DNA of 64,000 nt from Basidiobolus meristosporus CBS 931.73 (lineage: Eukaryota; Basidiobolomycota; Basidiobolomycetes; Basidiobolales; Basidiobolaceae), in NCBI GenBank assembly GCA_002104905.1, contig MCFE01000035.1, positions 1 to 64,000 of the forward strand. Reading direction: 5' to 3'. The translations under genes and the position numbers were made by a program. How positions within the stretch are numbered: the first letter of the stretch is position 1; each line of letters starts with the position of its first letter. Under the pieces are notes generated by a model. That model did not search any database. It saw nothing but the letters and a program-made list of their open reading frames with translations, and was not told the origin of the DNA. This document shows positions 29,130 to 40,065 of this stretch, in pieces.

Positions 29130-31865
29130 CTGACAAGGATGTGATAGTTACCATCCTGAATAGCCTGACAGACAAGTTTCAGGGCCTCTTATCAGCCCTA
29201 GAGTCCAGAACTGAAGATTTGACCTTAAATTACGTATATGGAAGGCTCCTGGATAAAGAATTAAGAAAATCAAGCACCAATAAGAAGGAAGAAGAAAATG
29301 CTTTAATACGCAATTATAGCCAACAAAGGAGGTACCCAAGACCCTACAAAGGCAACAGCAACCTGTTTTGCAACCACTGCAAAAGGAAAGGACACACATC
29401 AGACCGGTGTCTCAAAAAGAAAGATAATCAGCAAAAGAAGCCTGAATATGGAAATGCCGCAACAACTGAAGATAGACTATTCATATCTGCACTAAATATG
29501 ACCACAAACAAGGATTCTCAGACGTGGTATATTGACTCTGGAGCTTCTCAACACTTTACACACCAAAAAGAACTTTTTACCCAATATCAAGAAATTCCAA
29601 TTAATAAGGTTTGATGGGTGTTGATAGAACACTTGATGCAGTGGGAGAAGGAACTATCCAAGTATACCTTAGAAGCAGTGAAGGAAGCCATACACTGACC
29701 TTTAAAGAAGTACTCTATGTACCAGAAATAGCCAAGAACCTACTCTCTGTAAGCAAGGCCACAGCAGAAGGACTCAGTTTCAGTTTTGACAATTCTGGAT
29801 GCAGGATCACTGATCAAAATGGTGCTCATATTGCTTTGAGCAGCAGAGATCAGAATCTATTCAAGTTGACTTATATTCCATGATATTTGGAAGCCAATAT
29901 AAGTAACTCAAATGAAGAAACACAAATGCTTTGGCACAGGAGATTTGGGCACATCAATTTTGATTATTTGTGCAAAATGATCATAGATCAGCTAATTTCT
30001 AGAGTAAAAATTGATCCCCCAGCCAATTTAGAGCACTGTGAAGCCTGCACATATGGGAGACAAGCCAGACAACTGTTCAAGAGCTCTGGGCTAATCAAAA
30101 CTAAGAAAAAATTAGATTCAACTCACTCAGATCTGTGTGGACCTATGCAAAACTTATCCTTAGGCAGGATGAAGTATTTAATCACTTTTATTGACGATTA
30201 TACAAGATACACATGGGTCTACTTCATGGAGAGAAAGGAAGAAGCTCTGTCTAAGTTCAGGGAGTTTAAAGCCATGGTGAAGAGAGAAACTGGTGAAAAA
30301 ATCAAGAAAATACGCTCTGACAATGGTGGAGAATATACCTCAAAACTCTTCATCCACTTCTGCAAAAATCATGGGATAAAGCAAGAGACTACTGTACCAT
30401 ACTCCCCACAACAAAATGGAGTAGCAGAACGTGCTAACAGATCAATAATTGATATGGCAAGATCTATGATCCATGATCAAAAATTATCCTATGATTTTTG
30501 GGTGGAATCAGTTGCCACTGCTGTATATCTTAAAAATAGGAGTTATAACAGAATAATTTGTGATTCTGCTCTATTTGAAGCATGGTATGGGTCTGAACCA
30601 AGTACAGAACATCTAAGAATATTTGGGTGTACAGCATATGCCAAGAAACTGCCCAGAAATCAGTCAAAATTTGAGCCAAAAAGTGTAAAATGCATATTTT
30701 TGGGCTACTGCAATGAGAGTAAAGCATACAGACTCTACAATACCAAAGCAAAGAAGCTAATCAAGTCCAGGGATGTGTTGTTTGATGAGAATTCAAAATT
30801 TTCACAAAAAATGACATCAGATGACAACAAAAATCCAATCCCAAATCCACCAATTGTCTGGATTGAATCAGAGCAAAACAATGAAAATTTTTTCACTCCA
30901 GAGGACTCTACAACTGTGGTTCAGCCAGAATCAGTGCCCAGTAATATCCCAGAAGTTATCATTCCAGTATCAAATGCCTAGAGATTCAATCGGACAAGAA
31001 ATAGCCAAAATATAAGTTTTTTATTCATCAAATGGATGTAAAAACTGCATTTTTGAATGGAGAACCTGATGAGGACATGTATATGGACCAGCCTGATAGG
31101 TTTGTTGACCAAGATAACCCCCATTTGGTCTGCAGGCTTAAAAAGTCACCATATGGTCTCAAACAATCACCAAGAGCCTGGAATTGCAAGATAGATTCTT
31201 ATTTGGAATCTTTGAGTTTCAAAAGGAGTAATGCTGACTATAGTATATACTATAGGCCAGATAGAGCAAATCCAGCTCTATTAGCTCTACATGTGGATGA
31301 TCTTATTATAGCCACCAATAACCTAGAAACATTGGAAGAGACTAAATCCAGCCTATCTAAGGAGTTCAAAATGTCCAATCTAGGAGCGCTTAGTTACTAC
31401 TTAGGGATTAAGTTCTCCATAGACAGAAGTACCCAGATTATCACCCTAAGCCAGTCCAAGTATATTCAAGATATACTAAAGAAGTACCAAATGGAAGACT
31501 GTAAACTGGCAGCTACACCAATGGTGACAAACCTTTACTTGGTTAAAACTCAACCAAATCAAGAGAGCTTTGTGCCATCTGAAAGCTCTGACTTTCCTTA
31601 TCAATCTATGATTGGCAGTCTGATGTATATCATGCTTGGAACATGTCCAGGTATATCATATTCAGTGGGAGTTGTCAGCCAACATAATCAGAACTATGGA
31701 TCTGATCATATTGCAGCAGTTAAGTGGATTTTTAGATACCTAAAAGAAACTGCTGATATCTGCTTAAGATACACATATAAGGACTCAGAACAGGATCTTA
31801 TGGGATATTCTGATGCTGATTGGGGATGAAATTTAGAAGACAGAAGATCCACCACAGGATACACC
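29130..31865 (+). pseudogene. Copia copy 0 pol, middle part
   Basis: Continues Gag from the target duplication (DVIVTILNSL), with the zinc knuckle CNHCKRKGHTSDRC, protease DSGAS, a frame slip at about 29613, TGA at 29881-29883, an intact integrase frame 29887-30981 (with PQQNGVAER and the integrase C-terminus that copy 1 has lost), TAG at 30979-30981, then a deletion and the reverse transcriptase with HVDDLIIA instead of YVDDLIIA. A TGA stands in the RNase H motif at about 31827-31829. The element is not functional. Confidence 0.85.
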
Positions 31866-32214
31866 TGTTGTAATTATTGAATTGTCACCTAAATATTCAT
31901 GCTAACTTAGTCACATAGATCTTATTCTGTGATTAGCATTTTGTCCTGACTAGATTTCTTGTCAGGATTTACTTAAAAAATTTTCACCAAATTGTCAGGT
32001 ACCCAGATTATTATTTTTCTCAAAGTTGTCCAAAAGACCCCAAACTTTGCACACATATTCTTGGGATCTTCCTTAACAAACTCTACACGTTTGTTTCCTC
32101 TACTTTATCAAAAGTATGAATACCATACTTTTGATCAATAAATCTACAAGTGAATAACATGTAAATCCTCTAGTTTGCCACATCACTTCCAATACTGCTC
32201 AGAATATTGCAACA
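31866..32214 (+). repeat. LTR-B, first copy
   Basis: Distantly similar to the main Copia LTR (shared CACCTAAATATTCA, CTTAGTCAC, TTCTCAAAGTTGTCC, CAATAAAT and CACTTCCAATA blocks) but clearly a different subfamily. Confidence 0.8.
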
Positions 32215-32898
32215 GGTTATGAGCCCCAAGCTTGCTGTTCTCTTGGTATCTATTTTGCCTTGGATCCTTTTTTCTGCTAGTCTGGAGAAAGACTTTCCGC
32301 ACTGTTGCCCTGCTAAGGTTTAAGAAGTCTACCGCTGCTAAAGGACTACATTTATGAGGATATTGCTGTGGAGAAGAAGGCCTTGCCTTCAAAAGATACC
32401 TTCAGTAACTACTCATGTTAGTTATGAAGAAGAGTCAATCAAACTGGCATGTAATCATGCCAAGAAATATAGTACATTGGTGCTCTACCACTACTAAAGT
32501 GAATTGCATAATTCCAGCAATTGAAGGGTTCAGATCTACAATGATATATACTGCAATATGTATTCATATGACCCAAATTGACTGTTAGACAAGTTTTTGG
32601 ATAGGATATTATCCTGAATTGAAAAAAAAAATAGATCATCATTGAATGATTGCCAGAGGAGAATTTTACCAAAATCTGTTGCCACTCAAAATACAGCCGA
32701 GAATGCAAGTACTGGAGTTGTTAACTGCCATTCTGGACTATCAACTGATGGAAAAAGATCTCAGAAACAAGCTCCCTGAATTGTATGGATCCCAATGATA
32801 TATAATACATATATTCACCTGGAGTACGGATATGTACTACACAATCCATTGGAAGAATGCTATAATTGTATCAAGTGTTTTAATACTGAAACCAGCGT
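32215..32898. other. LTR-B interior, left part
   Basis: Primer-binding site GGTTATGAGCCCC at 32215-32227, then AT-rich sequence without recognisable coding motifs. Confidence 0.5.
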
Positions 32899-33921
32899 TG
32901 TAGTGGGGTCACAGTGACACCCACAGGCAGATGTGCTCATTCTTATGCGTTCACTTCCCTAAAAAGGATTACCCCACCTATATTATTATCATCCCAAATT
33001 TGCAATATTTCCTATTTTTGTCTATGTGATTATTACTATGCAACCTGACAAACTATTTGTCACTATTAACCCATTGCACAAGCTATTCTTATTCCTTGCC
33101 GAGATCCCAAGATAAGATAGTTGCCTTATAAGGCAAGTACCCCAACAGTGCCCAGGTCATGTGACCATCTTGGTTTCATAACCCCCCATCTCACTACCAT
33201 AAGAGGCAACCACATGACACAGAGGTTTCATATTACCACTACCTGATTGGCTAGGTGCTACTATGTCTCATGGAACAATCCGCCAAGAATTTGCGCTATT
33301 TTTAGTACACAAAGACATGATTGGTTGTCTACTACCTTCTGGAAACTTCCGGAAAGTATTTTCTAGCAAGAAATTGAGCAGCAAAAAAGTATATAAGGGA
33401 GGCTATCCCTTAAAATAAATCATCCCTCTTCCAATATTCCGACTTATTGATTAGTGAGATCACCGCTACCTATTACCACTATTTTCTGGCTCAGACCTGA
33501 CAACACTCCCAGGAAACCGTGCTGACAGCCAACTGACCTTGGAGGCACTACTTGTGAGGAATACTCAGAGTAGGTATATTTTATTATATTTGTTTGTTTT
33601 TCCAAGTTTGTTCTTGTACAGGCAAAGATACTTTTCAGTCTTTGTAACTATTGGTCAAAGCTGCATTCTTATCAAGTCCCTGTTGGTGGAGTTTACAGTT
33701 GTTTTGACTTTGGAAGCTTTACTACATTGTCATCTCAAAGGACGTCGAAGCCATTATAAACTTTTGTTAAGACGCCAACTAAGTTGGGGATTGTAGTTCA
33801 ATAGTTTTCCCTTGACAAGCTTGAGGCTTTATCCCCCATCACATTAGATTAGACAAAAGACCCAGTATTCCTAGCAAGCTTTTGCCAGAGGTTATTGCAC
33901 CCAGTGAACACCCCACACACA
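32899..33921 (+). repeat. 1-kb LTR-like repeat, copy 1
   Basis: Homologous over its length to 59243-60256. The ends are TGTAGTGGGGT and ACCCCACACACA, an imperfect inverted pair with TG..CA termini. Inside are a TATA-like GTATATAAGGGAGGCT near 33390 and AATAAATCAT near 33414, as expected of an LTR promoter and polyadenylation region. Probably a solo LTR of a large retrotransposon not otherwise present. No matching target duplication is seen. Confidence 0.55.
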
Positions 33922-34492
33922 TTCACACTTGAGAAGTGTTGGCCGTATTTTGCCCTCTGGACTTATACACCACCACAGCGTACCAGGAGCTAAATATGGA
34001 GCTGTTAGATGTGCTATCACTCTGTTTAAGTCTCAAAACAGTGGGAGAAAGTATTATACAAATTTAGCAAAATCAACTCCAGAAGATTCTACCGCCAGCC
34101 AAAAGAGTGAAGCATATAATTGCAAGCCTGATTGGCATATACAAGCAAGCAACAGTTGGTCAGTACACAGCTAAGAGCCACTCAGAAGATAACATTATAC
34201 TTTATACTTGTTATATATATATCACTTATTACAGTGGGAGAAAACACTTGGTGATATATAACTTCTCTGGATCAGATCAGAGGATTTTTGATTGATCAAG
34301 TCACTGCCAAGCTCCACAACTCAAAATACTGATATATTGGAGTCTGATACCACAGTATTGATGAAGCAAGCTATCAAATGCAGTTTATTTGATCAAATTT
34401 GGCCAACTCCAACAAAAGTTATGACTGATCTAAGTGGATGCCAATTTTGATTATTTCAGTCTCAAATAGTCTGATATTCTGGAACAATGATG
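33922..34492. other. LTR-B interior, right part
   Basis: AT-rich, no recognised coding or RNA feature. Confidence 0.4.
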
Positions 34493-34709
34493 TCATATCT
34501 CTTATTCAGTGGAAGTTGTCAGCCAGCATAATCAGAACTATGGATCTGATCATATTGCAGCAGTTAAGTGGATTTTTAGATACCTAAAAGAAACTGCTGA
34601 TATCTGCTTAAGATACACATATAAGGACTCAGAACAGGATCTTATGGGATATTCTGATGCTGATTTTGGATGAAATTTAGAAGACAGAAGATCCACCACA
34701 GGATACACC
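34493..34709 (+). repeat. Duplicate of Copia copy 0 RNase H segment
   Basis: Nearly identical to about 31650-31865, including the same stop-creating GGATGAAATTT sequence, and joined to an LTR-B exactly as in the first copy. Confidence 0.85.
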
Positions 34710-35058
34710 TGTTGTAATTATTGAATTGTCACCTAAATATTCATGCTAACTTAGTCACATAGATCTTATTCTGTGATTAGCATTTTGTCCTGACTAGATT
34801 TCTTGTCAGGATTTACTTAAAATATTTTCACCAAATTATCAGGTAACCAGATTATGATCTTTCTCAAAGTTGTCCAAAAGCCCCCAAACTTGATCCACAT
34901 ACTCTTGGGACACTCCTTAACAAACTTTACACATTTATTTGCTCTACTTTATCAAAAGTATGAATACCATACTTTTGATCAATAAATCTACAAGTGAATA
35001 ACATGTAAATCCTCTAGTTCCCCACATCACTTCCAATACTCCTCTGAATATTGCAACA
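34710..35058 (+). repeat. LTR-B, second copy
   Basis: The first ~145 bp are almost identical to 31866-32010, while the remainder differs noticeably more (for example ACTTGATCCACATACTC versus ACTTTGCACACATATTC). The LTR is followed by ACACC at 35059-35063. Confidence 0.8.
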
Positions 35059-35468
35059 ACACCTTTCTTTAGTGTCAAGGAGCAATTTCATGGAATTCAA
35101 GAAAGCAACCAACCGTAGCACTGTCTACCACAGAGGCAGAGTATATGGCAGCCTGTGAAGCTACATAAGAAGCAATGTGGCTAAGAAAGCTGTTTACAGA
35201 TTTAGGCCAATGTCAAAAAACACCTATTACTTTATTTCAAGATAATCAAGGATGTATACAAATAGGTAGAAATCCAACTATTCATGCTAGAACCAAGCAC
35301 ATAGATATTGGACATCATTTCATACATGAAGCTATAGAGAATAACTTAGCTAGCTTAGCTTACTGTCCTACAGATGAAATGATTGCAGATATGTTTACCA
35401 AACCATTAGCTAGAGACATGTTTGAATATCTTAGGTCAAAATTAGGACTAGTCAGTACAAGCATTTAG
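35059..35468 (+). pseudogene. Copia copy 0 RNase H C-terminal part
   Basis: Resumes the RNase H frame after the LTR-B insertion (STTEAEYMAACEAT, a TAA, then MWLRKLFTDLGQC to the terminal SKLGLVST). Ends 11 bp before the 3' LTR. Confidence 0.8.
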
Positions 35469-35479
35469 CTGAGTGGGAG

Positions 35480-35828
35480 TGTTGTAAAGATTTGTATTTC
35501 CACCTTAATATTCTCCTAACTTAGTCACTTAGATTATTACCCTTAAATCCTAGAGAATACTGACCAAATTCCTTGTTGGGATTTACTTAGAATATTTTCA
35601 CCAAAATACCAGGTACCCAGAACATGAAAATTGTCAAAGTTGTCCGTACAGCCTCAAACTTTGCACACATGTTCTTGGGACCTTCCTTAACCTATTCTAC
35701 ATGTTTGTAATGCCAAGACCATGTAAAAATATAAATACTACTTTTACATTCAATAAATCATTACATGAAGACCACATAATCTACTTGCCCTCCTAATCAC
35801 TTCCAATATCTCCCAGACTCTTACAACA
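35480..35828 (+). repeat. 3' LTR of Copia copy 0
   Basis: 349 bp with TGTTGTAAAG...CTTACAACA ends, preceded by the GAGTGGGAG tract. Confidence 0.85.
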
Positions 35829-36830
35829 GATAGAACACTTGATGCAGTGGGGGAAGGAACTATCCAAGTAAACCTTAGAAGCAGTAAAGGAAGCCACATA
35901 CCTACCTTGAAAGATGTACTCTTTGTACCAGAAGTAGCCAAGAACCTACTATCTGTACCTAAGGCCACTGCAGAAGGACTCAGTTCCAGCTTTGGCAGTT
36001 TTGGATGCAGGATCACTGATCAAAATGGTGCCCATATTGCTTTGGGTATCACAAATCAGAATCTATACACGTTAACTTTTGTTCCATCATATTTGGAAGC
36101 CAATATAAGTAACTTAAATGACAAAACACCAAAGCTTTGCCACAGGAGATTTGGACACATCAATGCTGACTTCTGCACAAAATGAGGAAAGTTCAGCCAA
36201 TTTCTGGAGTATATGAGAAACAAGCCAGAATTACTCAAGAGCTCTGTGTTATCAAAACAAAGAAAAAATGAGATCTTAACCACTTAGATCTGTGTGGACC
36301 TATGCAAAATTTATCCTTATGTAGGACACAGTATTTGATCACTTTTATTGATGCTTATGCAAGATACACATGGGTCTACTTCATGGAGAGAAAGGAAAAA
36401 GCTTTGTCAAAGTTCAGGAAGTTTAAAGCCATGGTGGAGAGAAACTGGTGAAATAACCAAGAAATTAAACTCTGATAATGGTCAAGAATATACCTCAAAA
36501 CTCTTCATCCACTTCAGCAAAGTTCATGGGATAAAGCCAGAGACTACTGTGCCATACTCCCCACAAGTAAAATGGAGTAACTGAATGTTCACACAGATCA
36601 ATTAGTGATATGGCAAGATCTATGATCCATGATCAATAATTATCCCATGATATTTGGGCAGAATCAGTTGCCACAGCTCTATACCTTACAAATAGGAGTA
36701 TTGACACTTCACTTTGTGATTCTATTCCATTTGAGGCATAGTATGGATAAAGACTAAGTGGAGAACATCTAAGAATATCTGGGTGCTCAGCATTTGTCAA
36801 GAAAATACCTGGAAATTAGCCATACTTATG
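35829..36830 (+). pseudogene. Decayed Copia fragment (protease and integrase)
   Basis: Starts abruptly after the LTR within the protease region (DRTLDAVGEGTIQV, NLLSVPKA), keeps an open PR-IN junction (PSYLEANIS, where copies 0 and 1 have a stop), then HRRFGHI and a heavily frameshifted integrase with recognisable TWVYFMERK and TTVPYSPQ. The trace ends near 36830. Confidence 0.75.
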
Positions 36831-37911
36831 AACTTGCTGTGATATTGTGTGTCTTTTGGCTGAAATTAAACCTGCAATTAACCATCTAACCTATTGTACT
36901 AAAATAAGCTCCAATAAAGATTAAGGATGGCATGTTATCTGTTATAATTAAGTATAAGCCTATGTTATTAATTTTGCATACTGAAGATCGAATTACTTTG
37001 AGTCTGAGTTCTGATCTCATCATAAAATATCAGTGAATGAGTATCATCCACTTGATTTGAGCAAAGCTCTACACATGATGATCATATCTCAATATACTTC
37101 CTATCATTAAGTAGCTGTACTATCAGGCTTTCAGCTACTTTTTATATGAGCGCAATTGGTCTATATCTGGCAAGGTCAGGATGTAATATCTCACTAGCAG
37201 ATATCAATTATCCACAGTTCTGGTATATAATCCAATTTACCTAGACCATTCTCCATATATCTATACAAGATCCAGATAATAACTTTCCTCATACATTCCA
37301 TATATCATCTAATAGGGCCTATAACTAGTCAGCAATATGGTAGCCTTATTTTGCACCAGTTTACATGGTATTTCCTCCACTGAATCAGTGCTCTCAATAG
37401 CATTTAGACTATGTTCTTCCTTTCTGAGCTGGGATATAGTACTCCCACTGAAGGTACATTGTCTGGTGTTTTCTGCCTTCTGATATTGACTTAGTTGGAT
37501 TGTATATATCCATCTGATCTAGGCAAAACTTTCTTGTACTCATATCTCTGTTATGTTACTTGGATCTTCTGTTCTCATCTTGATAGGCTTGATTTGATAT
37601 CAGAGAATACCAAAGCCTGTTTGGTAGCTCTTCATAGAGGCATTATACTGAACAGAATAGATATGGTCTCATACACACTGTTGAGCGTAAACCGTAAAAC
37701 CTAATCTTGTACTTTCCAATTGTGTAAATCTACCACAGCAGCTGTGATATACCACTGATCCATTGATATAATATTCCAGCATAGAGCTTGATTGACAGTG
37801 CTAATGGACAAGCCCATGATCTTCTGCACCCATTATAACACTCAGGTTGGCCCTTGGTACTGCCTCTGTAGTTCCAACTGCAAGTAAGTTGACTTCACCA
37901 TTTACCATAAT
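36831..37911. other. AT-rich stretch, nothing recognised
   Basis: No family-like frame, repeat match or RNA gene seen. Probably old transposon remains. Confidence 0.4.
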
Positions 37912-38632
37912 CCCCATGAGAAATAATTATGATGATCCCATCAAAAGGCCATCACAAATTCCAAGTCCTGTGACTAAGAGGTAGTAATCTCATCAGGACA
38001 CCATACAAAGACTGCCAGAGGGTAATTACACCCCAGATTTCACAAAAACCTTATTCAAGAATTCTCATCACAATAATACAAAAGTGGCTTTTGTTTGGTT
38101 CTCTGCCAGTTTTCTCACTTTCTGATCCTATACACTCTATAGCCTCCTACAGTTGCGTGCATTGATTGGCTATTGCCTCTTTTTCACACTCCTTACATCC
38201 TTACTCATCTGTTTCTCTTACTTTTCATGCTTACAAATTGATACATGTCCGGTGATACTTCAGTCGTACCTCAATTGCCAATTGTATTGAACTATAAAAG
38301 TCCCTATACCTTACACTAGCATTAAGCACAACCCCACACTCAACAAGTAACTCCATTTAAAATCCACCACTCATTAAAAGTTTCTACTTTATTGCCCTAT
38401 TTCCATAATGTTGGCAGAAATCCTGCAGCTTCATGCCACTGTTCATTCACTGCTTCCCATACATCCTGGTCTTCAGCCACCACTGCAAGATCTAGCACCT
38501 CATCTGCTGGTCTTTGCAATAAATCCTTACAAAATTCAAGCGCATTTTCTTAAGCACTACTTTTGAAGAAGTGCAGCAAATTCTTGGTGTGCCCATTAAT
38601 TTTGCAAAATTCCACTGAAGGCATTGTGATAA
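37912..38632 (+). repeat. Left terminal inverted repeat of the Tnp2 element
   Basis: Matches the reverse complement of 48418-49135 through GATGATCCCATCAAAAGG, TCACAAAAAC, GATTGGCTATTGCCTCTTTTTC, CTATAAAAGTC and CACTGTTCATTCACTG. The inner end reaches into sequence coding for the C-terminus of the second ORF. Confidence 0.75.
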
Positions 38633-39705
38633 CCATTTGGGTTCTTGATGTTCCTTATGAAAAATAATTTGGTCCTGTGGGTGGATCCAATACAGATCAG
38701 CTGCCAAGATCCCATTTAGAGACTGTCATAATAACAGCAGCTTGGAATTAGTAACCCTCCTGACAATCTTAGGATGGGATCATGATGGTGTTTTGCTGAT
38801 TTTACAACCAAATAAAGGGATAAAACTTGACAATATTTTATTGGTGCTGTGATGACATTTGCATGGTATTGTTTTGGTCTTTCAGCGCTCTATAACTATT
38901 TTAAGTGAATCCAGTCAGCCAGGACATCCAATTGCCTTAGATGGCAAGAAACTTGATGGTATTTTGACAGCCTCACAGCAAGACTCAAATGGCATTAAAT
39001 TGGCAGCATGATGGCCCACCACTGATTCTGCATGATGCTACCATACTAATTTACCAAATGTTATTTTCTTTTTCTACCTCCCCTTGTGCAATTCATATAT
39101 TCCACTGTAGAATCACCCCTCTTTATTTGCTTACCCACTACTACCTTGGGTATTCCACATATAGTTTGAATCAAAAAAAGTATGGCCTCCTGCTTATAAA
39201 CCTCTACAAATATGCACACCTGCCGCAATTGACATACTTCTATCATCTCAACTTTATTGCTTTTTAATGTGATACTTGCAAAGTTGCCATATACCTTGTA
39301 CTGCTGGTATCATATACAGCTTGCAAACATATGCTTGGTTGTCACCACTTCTGCCATGAATACCTTCTGAATATCTGCAAAAAACTTCTCAGTATTTAGC
39401 CAATTTATTCCTTCTCCCTGCTGGATCCTGGTCCCCCTTATAGGTGCACTCTAGCTTTTGTTTGTGTTAATTCCATATTGAAGGGTGTAGTAGCTAGCTT
39501 GTGACCACAAGAAATCCGGCATATCTTGGTAGAGTTTTCCTGATAAACATTAGTTGCATGTTGCACCCAACCCAACTTTGCATTACTTAACTGATTACCC
39601 ACAAATTGGGGCTGCTTAGTTTCTTTATGCCACAGGCATAGGTGTCTCTAAGCGCACATTTGTCCTCAGTATTTTCCAACTCTTTCTGGCTGTCCTCCAT
39701 GTACC
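38633..39705 (-). pseudogene. Tnp2 transposase, C-terminal remainder
   Basis: Continues the minus-strand transposase on the far side of the Copia insertion: YMEDSQKELENTEDKCALRDTY is read directly across the target site at 39705. Several stops follow and the reading fades by about 39.0 kb. Confidence 0.6.
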
Positions 39706-40054
39706 TGTTGTAAGAGTCTTGGAGATATTGGAAGTGATTGGGAGAACAAGTAGATAATGTGGTTTTCACTTAATGATTTATTGAATGTAAAAGTAGTATT
39801 TATACTTTTACATGGTCTTGGCAATACAGACACGTAGAATAAGCTAAGGAAGGTCCCAAGAACATGTGTGCAAAGTTTGGGGCTGCTTGGACAAATTTGA
39901 CAATTTTCATGTTCTGGGTACCTGGTATTTTGGTGAAAATATTCTAAGTAAATCCCAACAAGGAATTTGGTCAGTATTCTCTAGGATTTAAGGGTAATAA
40001 TCTAAGTGACTAAGTTAGGAGAAAATTAAGGTGGAAATACAAATCTTTACAACA
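39706..40054 (-). repeat. 3' LTR of Copia copy 3
   Basis: 349 bp, TGTTGTAA...CTTACAACA ends on the minus strand. Confidence 0.88.
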
Positions 40055-40065
40055 CTCCCACTCAG

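Larger units (their letters stand above)
31866..35058 (+). mobile_element. LTR-B unit: Copia-variant insertion with composite interior
   Basis: Two related 349-bp LTRs at 31866-32214 and 34710-35058 (TGTTGTAATTATTG...ATATTGCAACA) flank 2.5 kb. The flanking 5-mers are ACACC on both outer sides, consistent with one target duplication in copy 0 RNase H. The first LTR is followed by the primer-binding site GGTTATGAGCCCC. The interior has no Copia coding sequence. It contains a 1-kb LTR-like repeat (32899-33921) and ends with a duplicate of 31650-31865 of the host copy. Confidence 0.65.
23624..35828 (+). mobile_element. Outer Copia retrotransposon (copy 0), split by two later insertions
   Basis: The 5' LTR is 23624-23972. 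Internal sequence runs 23973-24444, is interrupted by the Copia element at 24445-29129, resumes at 29130 and runs to 31865, is interrupted by the LTR-B unit, resumes at about 35059 and ends with the 3' LTR at 35480-35828. About 365 bp are missing near 31005 compared with the inner copy (27141-27507 there). The two LTRs differ by roughly a tenth, so it is an older insertion. The 5-bp flanks (GTATA and GATAG) do not match, so the ends may have been rearranged. Confidence 0.8.

Noticed and set aside
36831-37911. Possible gene between Copia remnants
   Set aside because: Only short frames with many stops; no motif on either strand.
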